DNA from: Apilactobacillus micheneri
GTDB taxonomy: Bacteria; Bacillota; Bacilli; Lactobacillales; Lactobacillaceae
Assembly: GCF_002993975.1 (NCBI RefSeq)
Contig: NZ_POSO01000003.1
Coordinates: 130,587-194,586 of the forward strand
Length of the DNA stretch: 64,000 nucleotides
Direction: 5' to 3'
Shown here: one piece after another, positions 1-8,259 of the stretch
Position numbering within the stretch: position 1 is the stretch's first letter
Layout of the letters: every line of letters begins with the position of its first letter
Program-made: the position numbers and the translations under genes
The notes under the pieces: generated by a model
Told to the model about the DNA's origin: nothing
Databases searched by the model: none
Seen by the model: only the letters and a program-made list of their open reading frames with translations

Positions 1-57
1 TATTTTAGTAATAAATAAAAAGTTACTTTAACTTAAAATAAAAAACAAAAAAGAAAA

Positions 58-1092
58 TCAATATGATAAACTTCTTTGCTGTAAATATGCAACTAAATTA
101 CTATCTAAAACAAGCTTTTGTTGTTGTAATTCATAGATTGTTCTGCAAGAAAGTAGGGTCATTATAATTTTTAAACCATTTTTAAATTCATTAATAAGGT
201 TTATAGTTTCTTCAACACCATTTTTAATAACACTGTTCAATATAAAACCAGACATTCCAACAGCATTAGAACCCAAAGCAATAGATTTGGCTATATCTAA
301 TGGATTTCTTATGCCTCCAGATGCAATTATAGAAAGATCATTTGAAAAACTATAAGCTTCAAGTAAAGATTCTACAGTAGTTTGGCCCCAATTAGACAAA
401 TAATTTAACTCTTTATTATGTCTTCTAAAATTTTCAATTGTAGCGAAATTTGTTCCACCACGACCACTAATATTAATATTTTTAACACCGATATTTTTTA
501 AATTCTGAATTGTTTCTTTTGCCATTCCAAAACCAACTTCTTTAACTATGACAGGTATATTAATATTATTAACAATATTTTGAATATTATCTAACCAATA
601 AAATTTACGATCTCCTTCAGGCATAATTAATTCTTGGGCAACATTAACATGAATCTCTAGGGCATCAGCATTAACCATTTTGATAACTTTTTTAGCATCG
701 GATAAACTATGAGAAGCACCAATATTTGCAAAGATAGGTCCATTATAATTTTGTCTTGTGATAGCAAAAGATTCAACAGTACTGTTATCTTTTAATGCTA
801 CACTTTGAGAACCAGTTGCCATTGCAATCCCGGTAGCTTGAGCAACTTTAGACAACTTATCATTTAGTTTTTTTGTATAATCACTTCCACCAGTCATGGC
901 TTCGATATAAAAAGGAAAATCTAATTTTAAATCTTGAATGTTAGTTGATAGATCAATTTCGTTTAAATCAATTTCAGGTAAACTTTGATGTATAAATCTA
1001 ACATTATCAAATCCTGATTTACTATGGTTATCAAAAAATTTTTCTGCTAAAGATACGTGTTCATTTTTTCTTTGAGAATGTTGACTGGTCAT
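58..1092 (-). CDS. fni: Type 2 isopentenyl-diphosphate delta-isomerase
   Basis: This enzyme interconverts isopentenyl and dimethylallyl diphosphate, the last step of the mevalonate pathway, in the cytosol with FMN. The 344-residue length is normal for the type 2 family. Visible family motifs are MTGG (67-70), the substrate/metal segment IHVNVAQE (147-154), VKEVGFGM (183-190), the glycine-rich SGRGGTNFA (209-217) and ASGGIRNP (257-264) for FMN phosphate binding. The ATG follows an AAGGTG ribosome binding site. It is the last gene of a four-gene minus-strand operon with mevalonate kinase, decarboxylase and phosphomevalonate kinase, which supports the assignment. Confidence 0.96.
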   Translation of the reverse strand: MTSQHSQRKNEHVSLAEKFFDNHSKSGFDNVRFIHQSLPEIDLNEIDLSTNIQDLKLDFPFYIEAMTGGSDYTKKLNDKLSKVAQATGIAMATGSQSVALKDNSTVESFAITRQNYNGPIFANIGASHSLSDAKKVIKMVNADALEIHVNVAQELIMPEGDRKFYWLDNIQNIVNNINIPVIVKEVGFGMAKETIQNLKNIGVKNINISGRGGTNFATIENFRRHNKELNYLSNWGQTTVESLLEAYSFSNDLSIIASGGIRNPLDIAKSIALGSNAVGMSGFILNSVIKNGVEETINLINEFKNGLKIIMTLLSCRTIYELQQQKLVLDSNLVAYLQQRSLSY

Positions 1093-1105
1093 ATATACAC
1101 CTTCT

Positions 1106-2182
1106 TTATAAGTTCTTATGAATTTTTAAATTTAAACTTTGAATATCATTATCTTTCCATTCATCTATAATTTTATTTTTAGATGACTTTTTATCAATGA
1201 TTACAATACCGCAATCGCCACCACCAGCGCCTGATGATTTAGCTGCACCATGATTTTTAATAGCAATTTGACATAATTTATTTAATTTAGGAGTCTCGAT
1301 ATTAATGCCAGTAAATTTACCTAATTTGTTTAAAAGTAATCGATTTACTAATATCTCTTTTTGAATTAACCTAAGACTCTTTTTATGAAAACCGCTTATC
1401 ATTCTATTTATACATTTTTTACTGTCAGATAAGAATGTATTGTAATCTTTTTTATCATAATTTTTTTCAACTTTATTAACTAACGAAGAAGTTGAAGCTG
1501 GAGTTCCAGTCCAACCAATTAATAATTCCAAATTAGCTGGTGGGGTTAGGGGCTCAATTCTTAGTTCTGGCCAAATTAAATTAATTAATTCTTCAACTTC
1601 AATATTTCTATGCTTCTTTAACCAATTACGATCAAAAGAACTATAAGCTATCCATCCACCATAAACACTAGCAGCAATATCTCCCAATGAACCATTACCT
1701 TGTACATCTAAATGTGCAATGGATGATAATTTAAAAATTTTTTCTAAGCTAATATTTAAATCATAATACTTTAATATAGCCTTAACAATTCCAACCGTCA
1801 CTGCAGCAGATGATCCTAATCCATATTTCTTTCCATCTGAACTATTTAAAGAACTATCAATATTAATGTCAAAGCAATTCAATTTATATCCCAAAGAAAT
1901 AATATAATTAAATGTAATTTTCATTGCAGAAATAACGTATTCAAAATTATTAATATTATTGCTAATCATTTGAAATTTATTATTTATAATATTCCATTTG
2001 ACTATACTATTTGGATATTGTTTTGAATTAATCTGGCCATAAACATTATTAGTTTCATTTATATTTACAGTAATAAATTGATTAAGTGCTACAACAATAG
2101 ATGGCATTCCTTTTTCTACAACTGCATATTCTCCAGCAATATATAATTTACCAGGAGCTTTAACAGAAATCACAACAACCAT
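1106..2182 (-). CDS. mvaK2: Phosphomevalonate kinase
   Basis: A GHMP-family kinase that phosphorylates 5-phosphomevalonate. It carries the N-terminal PGKLYIAGEY motif, the ATP loop GLGSSAAVTVG and the C-terminal SGAGGGDCGI loop typical of the bacterial enzyme. The reading frame is open to 2227 and would then overlap mvaD. An AGAAAGGA site directly before the ATG at 2182 makes this start better, although the spacing is short and the in-frame GTG at 2173 would be better placed. It lies between mvaD and fni in the mevalonate operon. Confidence 0.93.
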   Translation of the reverse strand: MVVVISVKAPGKLYIAGEYAVVEKGMPSIVVALNQFITVNINETNNVYGQINSKQYPNSIVKWNIINNKFQMISNNINNFEYVISAMKITFNYIISLGYKLNCFDINIDSSLNSSDGKKYGLGSSAAVTVGIVKAILKYYDLNISLEKIFKLSSIAHLDVQGNGSLGDIAASVYGGWIAYSSFDRNWLKKHRNIEVEELINLIWPELRIEPLTPPANLELLIGWTGTPASTSSLVNKVEKNYDKKDYNTFLSDSKKCINRMISGFHKKSLRLIQKEILVNRLLLNKLGKFTGINIETPKLNKLCQIAIKNHGAAKSSGAGGGDCGIVIIDKKSSKNKIIDEWKDNDIQSLNLKIHKNL

Positions 2183-2204
2183 TTCCTTTCTAATAATAAT
2201 CCAA

Positions 2205-3182
2205 TTATAAATATTTAATGCCTTCACCGGGCTTAGATATCTTTATCTTTTCTTCATCAAATGATTGAAGTAATTCAGACTTAATTTTTTTAATATTTTT
2301 ACTTTGACAAATTATTTTAACATTAGGGCCAGCATCCATAGTGTAATAACATTCAATGCCTTTATCTCTTAGTGCTTTTATATGATTTATAACTAAAAGA
2401 CTATCTTTATTTAAATAGAGATAAGAAGGGTCAGAACTAAGAGTCAAAGAATGCATACGCATAGAATTTAATTCGGCTGTTTTTCCTAGAGCAGTAAAAT
2501 CATTATTATAAATTGCATCCTTAACTGTTTCAAGATCTTTTGTGGTTTGTTTTTCCCAAGCAGTATAGTAAGGAGAAGTATTAACAGATATCTTCATTCC
2601 TTTTCTACTACTAATTTTTTTGGGTTGATTATCTAAGATAATTGCAATCATATTTATATCCATTTTAACAGGATTCTGGATACTGACAGCATATGAATTT
2701 TTATCATTTGTGCCTTTTTTCCATTCAGCAAATCCTCCGTATATAGATCTAGTAGCAGAACCTGAACCGCGTCTTGCTAGTTTAGAAAGATCTGTATTAT
2801 TTAAATTTAATCCCGCTGCTTTACTAGCAGCAGCAGCTAAAGCTGCAAAACCAGAAGCTGAAGATGCTAGGCCTGCTGAAGTAGGAACGTGATTATAAGA
2901 AATAATTTTAGCAAACTTATTTATATTGGATAAGTTTCTAACTATATCCATAAAATTAGTAATAGATTTTATACTATCAACTTTTTTATTATCTAAATAC
3001 ATAGTATCTTGATGTAAATTATCATCAAAATTAACGGTTGTTTCAGTATAAAACTCGTCTAAAGTTAATGAAATACTACTATTATTGGGAATAATTAATT
3101 TTTCATCTTTTTTCCCCCAATATTTAACCAAAGCAATGTTAGTATGTGCTCTTGCAGTAATAGGGTTATTATCTAATGACAT
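2205..3182 (-). CDS. mvaD: Diphosphomevalonate decarboxylase
   Basis: Converts mevalonate diphosphate to isopentenyl diphosphate with ATP. The protein (325 residues) has the family motifs NIALVKYWGKKD near the N terminus, PTSAGLASSASG in the middle for the phosphate loop, and TMDAGPNVK near the C terminus, which contains the catalytic aspartate. The length matches the bacterial enzyme. It follows mevalonate kinase by 24 bases and precedes phosphomevalonate kinase in one operon. Confidence 0.96.
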   Translation of the reverse strand: MSLDNNPITARAHTNIALVKYWGKKDEKLIIPNNSSISLTLDEFYTETTVNFDDNLHQDTMYLDNKKVDSIKSITNFMDIVRNLSNINKFAKIISYNHVPTSAGLASSASGFAALAAAASKAAGLNLNNTDLSKLARRGSGSATRSIYGGFAEWKKGTNDKNSYAVSIQNPVKMDINMIAIILDNQPKKISSRKGMKISVNTSPYYTAWEKQTTKDLETVKDAIYNNDFTALGKTAELNSMRMHSLTLSSDPSYLYLNKDSLLVINHIKALRDKGIECYYTMDAGPNVKIICQSKNIKKIKSELLQSFDEEKIKISKPGEGIKYL

Positions 3183-3206
3183 ATTTTAATTTCTCCATAG
3201 AATTAA

Positions 3207-4136
3207 TTATTTAAAAGGTTGAATCCAAGTATCTAAAGCACCGGCTTTAGTTAAAGCATTAGCTATTGATTCCGCTTCATTATCATTTCTAGCTAAAGCT
3301 ATAATACATCCACCAAGACCACTACCAGTTAATTTGGTTCCTAATGAACCATTTATATTAGCAATCTCAACTAACTCATCTATTTTAGAATTACTTATTT
3401 TTAAATTCTTTAATTCTTTTTGATTTTCAGACATTAATATTCCTAATTCTTCTGGATTATTTTTTTCAATGTCTTGTCTAGCTTTTGTTACCAACTTACC
3501 AATCTTATTTATTGATTTTTGTGTTCTTTTATTATCATTTATAAGTTGCTGTTTAACATAATTAATTGCAATATCAGTACGACCCTTAATACCTGAATCT
3601 GCAATCACTAGTGTTGCATTTAAATTAAAATTGATTTCTTCTAATGTGTCGTTTCTAATAAACCATACTGGATTATCAGCTCCAGTAGTGGCACTGTCTA
3701 ATCCTGAAGGATTACCATGTGTAATGGTTTCTTCAACATCACTTAACTTCAGTAGTTCTTCTTTACTAATATTGGTATCAAAGTAATTATATAAAGCTCT
3801 TATAATTGCAATCGATGTTGCTGCTGATGATCCCATTCCTCTTTCAGAAGGAATTTCGCTATCAATTGTCATTTCAAAGGATTCATCTGTTTTATTAATT
3901 TTTGTCAAAATAGTGTTAACTAAATTTTTAATTCCTAATAAATCATTTGGAACCTTTTGAATAGGGCCAATATAATATTTACTATTTAATAATTGACCAG
4001 CATCTATTTCATTAATTTTAATTTTTAATTCTATCTTAGGAATAGGGAGAGCAATAGCTGGTTGATTATATACCACACTATGTTCACCCATTAAAATTAT
4101 TTTGGCATGACTTTTACCAAAAGCTTGTTTTGTCAA
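3207..4136 (-). CDS. mvk: Mevalonate kinase
   Basis: First enzyme of this operon; it phosphorylates mevalonate. The GHMP motifs are clear: GEHSVVYNQPAIALPIP at the N terminus, ERGMGSSAATSIA as ATP loop, and KLTGSGLGGCIIAL near the C terminus. The start is a TTG at 4136 preceded by GAAAGTGAG at a good distance. No ATG upstream is in frame with an equally good site. It is transcribed away from the dinG-like gene; the shared intergenic region of about 160 bases is very AT-rich and I could not settle its promoter. Confidence 0.95.
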   Translation of the reverse strand: MTKQAFGKSHAKIILMGEHSVVYNQPAIALPIPKIELKIKINEIDAGQLLNSKYYIGPIQKVPNDLLGIKNLVNTILTKINKTDESFEMTIDSEIPSERGMGSSAATSIAIIRALYNYFDTNISKEELLKLSDVEETITHGNPSGLDSATTGADNPVWFIRNDTLEEINFNLNATLVIADSGIKGRTDIAINYVKQQLINDNKRTQKSINKIGKLVTKARQDIEKNNPEELGILMSENQKELKNLKISNSKIDELVEIANINGSLGTKLTGSGLGGCIIALARNDNEAESIANALTKAGALDTWIQPFK

Positions 4137-4252
4137 TGTTATCGCTCACTTTCTCTCGATAATAATATTATCATATAATTAATATAATAAAAATAACTTA
4201 AATTATTTATTTGAGTTGCTTAAAAAATAGATAATAATTGGTAAAATGTAGT

Positions 4253-4270
4253 ATCATTAATATTAATGAT
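4253..4270. repeat. 18-bp perfect palindrome in dinG-like leader
   Basis: ATCATTAAT followed by its exact reverse complement ATTAATGAT. It lies a few bases downstream of a possible -10 box (TAAAAT, 4242-4247) and 26 bases before the ATG of the dinG-like gene. This is where an operator would sit, but AT-only palindromes arise easily in such DNA and no regulator is implied by sequence alone. Confidence 0.35.
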
Positions 4271-4296
4271 TAAAGCAAAGATTGGTGGATACAATA

Positions 4297-6939
4297 ATGA
4301 GTAGTACAATTTTTTCAGTAGTAGATATTGAAACTACTGGAACTAGTCAATCGAACGACAATCGTATAATCCAATTTAGTTGTACATTTGTTAAAAATAA
4401 AAATATTATTGGATCGTTTAATTCATTTATAAATCCAGAAATGGATATACCTAGCGACATAACAAAGTTAACAGGCATCACAAATGAATTAGTTAAAAAT
4501 GCTCCTACTTTTAATGAATTTGCAAGTAAAATTTCTTCATTGCTAAAAGATACTGTCTTTGTTGCTCATAATGTAGATTTTGATTTTCCATTTATTAATA
4601 AAGAATTGGATAGAGCAGGTCAAAAAATGATGGATAACATGGCAATTGATACTGTTACTTTAAGTCAATTATTATTACCAACAGAAAAAAGTTATCGACT
4701 AATTGACCTAAGTCAAAATTTAAACATTTTACATCAACATCCTCATTCTTCTAGTAGTGATGCTTTTGCTACAGCAAAATTATTAATAATTTTATTTAAT
4801 CAAATTGAAAAGATTCCTAAAAAAACTATTAAGCAATTAATATCAATAAATCCAACATTGCCTAAAAATACAATCGATGTTTTTAAATATGCATATAAGA
4901 ATAATGTAGATATGTTTAATGACAAGTTATTGGATATTAATCGACTAAAAATAAGAAAAATTCAATATAAAGAAAGATTGAAAATAAGAAAAATAAATTA
5001 TCCTGAGAGTAAAGGTAAACAAAAAAACATATTCAATGGAGTATATAAATGGAATTCTGAAGAAAGTAAACTTATGAATTCTATTTATGATAATTATAAA
5101 AACAGTGATAATTCAAAAAATTTATTGGTAGAACAAAATAATGAGTTAGATTATGATTTAGGATTCTTATTTCCTTTAGTACATTTATTAAATAATGAAA
5201 ATAAAATAGTTGTTGCCGTTCATAAACATTCAGTTCATGAAGATTTATCTAAAACAATTAATAGAATTAATAAAATAACAAAAAATAATTTTAAAAAGTT
5301 AGTTTTACATTCAATAGATGATTATATAGATCTAAATAAATTTAGAGATGCCTTAAACATTAAAAGTAATTCTAAACAAACAGAATTTTTAAAATGTAAA
5401 ATTTTAATTTGGTTAACTTTCACTAAAACTGGTGATCTACATGAGCTAAATTTGGATATGAAAAATGATCAAAATGTGTTCCTAAAAACTATTGGTAATA
5501 CTAATAACAAGGGTTACTACATGAATAAATTAAAGAATGATTTTAATAATTCAAATGTAGTAATTATTTCACATGAATATTTATACAATAATCGTCATAT
5601 GCTAGCAAAATATAAACCATACTTAGTTATAAAAGATGCTGTTGATTTCAATAAACAAATATTAAAGCATTATCGTGTTAATTTTAAAATTAATCAAAAC
5701 AATATTTTAATTCGTCATGCTCAATATCTTTTATATCAAACCCATAATCAAAATTTATATGATATTTTTAAGGATGATAAATCAGCTATAAAATTAGTAC
5801 AAAATATAGACTCTTTAATTAAAGAATATGAAAATTATTCATTGAAACTACAAAAGAGTTTCGAAGAATCATTTATAAATAAGCGAAACTTTATTACCTT
5901 AAAAAAAGGCTTTAAAAATCCAATTAACAATATTGAGCTTGTTAATTTTATTAAACATAATAAAGAATATATTGATAAACAGTCTTCATTAATTAAGCAA
6001 ATAAGATCATTATCTAAAAAGATTATTAAAAGCAATGACACCTTAAAGAGTAGTGAAAAAGCTATTATAACAACTTTTAACGACCGTATTTTTAATCTTA
6101 ATAAATTCTTTAATAATAATATTTTATTAATTAAAAATCTCGTTTATATGGACAAAAAAGTAACTTTCCAAAATTATTTAAATGTAGATAAAAATGCTGA
6201 TAATAGTACTTTAGTAGGTGGATTAATTCAAAACGATGATTTATTAAAAAACAAAATTTATAATTTGTTTAATAATATTTTATTCATGGATACTGCAATT
6301 TATTCATCAGACAAATCAGAATTTATTTTAAACAAACTCGAGTTGAATAATAATAATACAAGTATGATCAAAAGTTCATACCAGACTAATTTAAACAATG
6401 ATTATAAGATTTTTTACAATAACAACAAACAAGAAATAGATTTAAACACGTTAGATCTTGAAAATAATAACACATTTATTATGGCAAATACTCAAGAAAA
6501 AATAGATGAAATTTATGAAAATATAAAGAAAAATGGAAACGATAGTTTATTAGTGTTATGTCAAAAAATTAATGGGAATAAGGATAAAATAATTAAAAAA
6601 TTTACCAATTCAAAGGGTGCAACAATTATTGGTAATTATTATTTATTTATGTCTATAAGAAATATAAATAAATCAATAAATCGTTTAATAGTTCAAAGCA
6701 TAAATTCTAATGATATGTATAATGAAAATAGTAATTTAACAGATTTATATAATCTTATGATTAAAAATTCTATTAAACATATTATCCATCTATCGAATAA
6801 TAAAGGGGTTATTTTAATAAATGACTTTTCATTAATTAATGAAAATAGTATTAAATCTCTTAAAAATATGATTTCTAATCATATAAAAATGTTTAAAATA
6901 GATAGTAAAAACGAAATAAGAACATTTAATAATTTCTAG
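4297..6939 (+). CDS. dinG: DinG-like protein: intact DEDD exonuclease domain, degenerate helicase domain
   Basis: The N-terminal ~170 residues are a DnaQ-type 3'-5' exonuclease: VDIETTG with D10 and E12 (ExoI), VFVAHNVDFDF (ExoII) and an HxxxxDA motif in HPHSSSSDAFA (ExoIII). The rest aligns in layout with the DinG/XPD-like helicase of Firmicutes, but its motors are gone. The Walker A position (about residues 276-290) reads LLVEQNNELDYDLGFLF instead of a GTGKT loop. The DEAH position (about 444) reads VIKDAVDF. The arginine motif near the C terminus reads HLSNNKGV instead of GRLIR. The frame stays open for 880 codons and is AT- and Asn/Lys-rich. The ATG at 4297 has GGTGGA seven bases upstream and is preferred over the TTG at 4282. 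Next to ypmB and dnaD, as in Bacillus. Probably an exonuclease without helicase activity. Confidence 0.88.
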   Translation: MSSTIFSVVDIETTGTSQSNDNRIIQFSCTFVKNKNIIGSFNSFINPEMDIPSDITKLTGITNELVKNAPTFNEFASKISSLLKDTVFVAHNVDFDFPFINKELDRAGQKMMDNMAIDTVTLSQLLLPTEKSYRLIDLSQNLNILHQHPHSSSSDAFATAKLLIILFNQIEKIPKKTIKQLISINPTLPKNTIDVFKYAYKNNVDMFNDKLLDINRLKIRKIQYKERLKIRKINYPESKGKQKNIFNGVYKWNSEESKLMNSIYDNYKNSDNSKNLLVEQNNELDYDLGFLFPLVHLLNNENKIVVAVHKHSVHEDLSKTINRINKITKNNFKKLVLHSIDDYIDLNKFRDALNIKSNSKQTEFLKCKILIWLTFTKTGDLHELNLDMKNDQNVFLKTIGNTNNKGYYMNKLKNDFNNSNVVIISHEYLYNNRHMLAKYKPYLVIKDAVDFNKQILKHYRVNFKINQNNILIRHAQYLLYQTHNQNLYDIFKDDKSAIKLVQNIDSLIKEYENYSLKLQKSFEESFINKRNFITLKKGFKNPINNIELVNFIKHNKEYIDKQSSLIKQIRSLSKKIIKSNDTLKSSEKAIITTFNDRIFNLNKFFNNNILLIKNLVYMDKKVTFQNYLNVDKNADNSTLVGGLIQNDDLLKNKIYNLFNNILFMDTAIYSSDKSEFILNKLELNNNNTSMIKSSYQTNLNNDYKIFYNNNKQEIDLNTLDLENNNTFIMANTQEKIDEIYENIKKNGNDSLLVLCQKINGNKDKIIKKFTNSKGATIIGNYYLFMSIRNINKSINRLIVQSINSNDMYNENSNLTDLYNLMIKNSIKHIIHLSNNKGVILINDFSLINENSIKSLKNMISNHIKMFKIDSKNEIRTFNNF

Positions 6940-6951
6940 GAGGTTAGTAAA

Positions 6952-7455
6952 TTGAAAATACCATCCGTAAACGTTAAATATATTAAGAAAAGTTATAAAT
7001 GGATTATATTTTTAATATTTATTATTATTTTAATTATAATAGGTTTCTTTTTATGGGCACGTCAACCTTTAGCTAATGCAAAAAGTCAGGCTAAAGGTAT
7101 TGCTGAAAAAAAAGCTAAAATAGTTAAATTTGATAAATTCTTTATGTCTGATTTAAATAGAACCTATTATACCATTCAAGGTAAAGATAAATATCAAAAT
7201 GAAAATTATGTCATTATCGATAAAAAAACTGGTGATATCAACATCGTCCCATTAAAGGATACTATTTCTCAAGAGTCTGCAACTAATATTGCTAATAATA
7301 GAATTAATATCAACAAGCTTATTAGTACAGCACCAACTTTATTTAACAATAAACCTGCGTGGTTAGTTAGTTATTTTGATAATAAAAATAAATTGTGCTA
7401 TATAACTATTGATTTAAAAAATGGAAAAGTTATACAATCAATTTCTAATGTGTAA
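6952..7455 (+). CDS. ypmB: YpmB-like membrane-anchored PepSY-type protein (DUF5590)
   Basis: A 167-residue protein with a short basic N terminus, one transmembrane segment (about residues 18-34) and an extracellular part of about 130 residues. That part shows two repeats of the PepSY-like pattern, one ending in VIIDKKTGDI and one in ITIDLKNGKV. Its position between dinG and dnaD matches ypmB of Bacillus. The start is TTG at 6952 with AGGAGG eight bases before. The molecular function is not known; a role at the cell envelope is inferred from topology only. Confidence 0.8.
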   Translation: MKIPSVNVKYIKKSYKWIIFLIFIIILIIIGFFLWARQPLANAKSQAKGIAEKKAKIVKFDKFFMSDLNRTYYTIQGKDKYQNENYVIIDKKTGDINIVPLKDTISQESATNIANNRININKLISTAPTLFNNKPAWLVSYFDNKNKLCYITIDLKNGKVIQSISNV

Positions 7456-7478
7456 TTATGAAATAAGGTGATATATTT

Positions 7479-8207
7479 ATGGATCGATTTGCAAAATTGT
7501 TGTTACAGTCAGGACAAACTAGTATTTCTAACTATTTATTAAAAAATTATACAAAAATAGGAATGAATAGTGACGAACTAATTATGTATTTGCAAATTAA
7601 AAGAAACATTGATATGGGAAATTATTTACCAGATATAGAAATTATTATTAATGCTACAGGATTCTCTAAAAATAAAGCATATGAGATATTGCATGAACTA
7701 ATTCAGAAAAAAATAATGCGAATTAAAACATTAAAGAATAAAAATGGACATTCATTTGATGTATATGATTTTGAATTAATGTACGACAAATTAAGTCAAT
7801 TAAGTGATGTATCTGATGATATTAATCATAAAGATAAGGTTGCAGAAAATACTAATAAAGAAAATAATATGACTGCAACTGAAAGAAAAAATGTATTTAA
7901 ACAAATTGAATCTGAATTCGGTAGGCCACTTTCTCCAATGGAACTGGAAGAAATAAGTGCTTGGATAGATAAAGATAAGTATGATACTAAATTAATTTCA
8001 CTTGCCTTAAGAGAAGCTGTATTAAATCAAGTTTATAGTTTAAAATACATTGATAGAATATTGATCAATTGGAATAAGTCTAATATTAGAACTCCTGCTG
8101 ATGTTGAAAATATGAGAAATAAGCGGGAAAGTCATAATAAGTCAAGAAATAATAAATCAAACAATAATGATGACTTTAAAATACCTATAATAAAATTGGA
8201 TAAATAA
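7479..8207 (+). CDS. dnaD: DNA replication initiation/restart protein DnaD
   Basis: A 242-residue DnaD-family protein needed for helicase loading at oriC and in replication restart. The N-terminal winged-helix part (about 1-110) is followed by a charged linker and the C-terminal DnaD domain (about 130-215), recognisable by FGRPLSPMELEEISAWID and the YSLKYIDRILINW motif. The tail is basic and Asn-rich. It ends six bases before a strong bidirectional terminator. The genes asnS and nth, which often flank dnaD in Firmicutes, are absent here. Confidence 0.92.
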   Translation: MDRFAKLLLQSGQTSISNYLLKNYTKIGMNSDELIMYLQIKRNIDMGNYLPDIEIIINATGFSKNKAYEILHELIQKKIMRIKTLKNKNGHSFDVYDFELMYDKLSQLSDVSDDINHKDKVAENTNKENNMTATERKNVFKQIESEFGRPLSPMELEEISAWIDKDKYDTKLISLALREAVLNQVYSLKYIDRILINWNKSNIRTPADVENMRNKRESHNKSRNNKSNNNDDFKIPIIKLDK

Positions 8208-8212
8208 AAAAA

Positions 8213-8242
8213 GCCCGTATCTATTAAATAATAGATACGGGC
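8213..8242. terminator. Bidirectional terminator between dnaD and pbp1A
   Basis: A perfect 13-bp stem (GCCCGTATCTATT and its complement) with a 4-base loop AAAT. A T8 run follows on the plus strand and an A-run precedes it, so it can stop both dnaD and the convergent pbp1A transcript. Confidence 0.95.
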
Positions 8243-8259
8243 TTTTTTTTATTTATTGT

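Noticed and set aside
2710-2892. Open frame on the plus strand inside mvaD, with Ala/Glu-rich translation
   Set aside because: It lies antisense to conserved mvaD motifs and has no ribosome binding site; it is a mirror of the Ala-rich stretch of mvaD.
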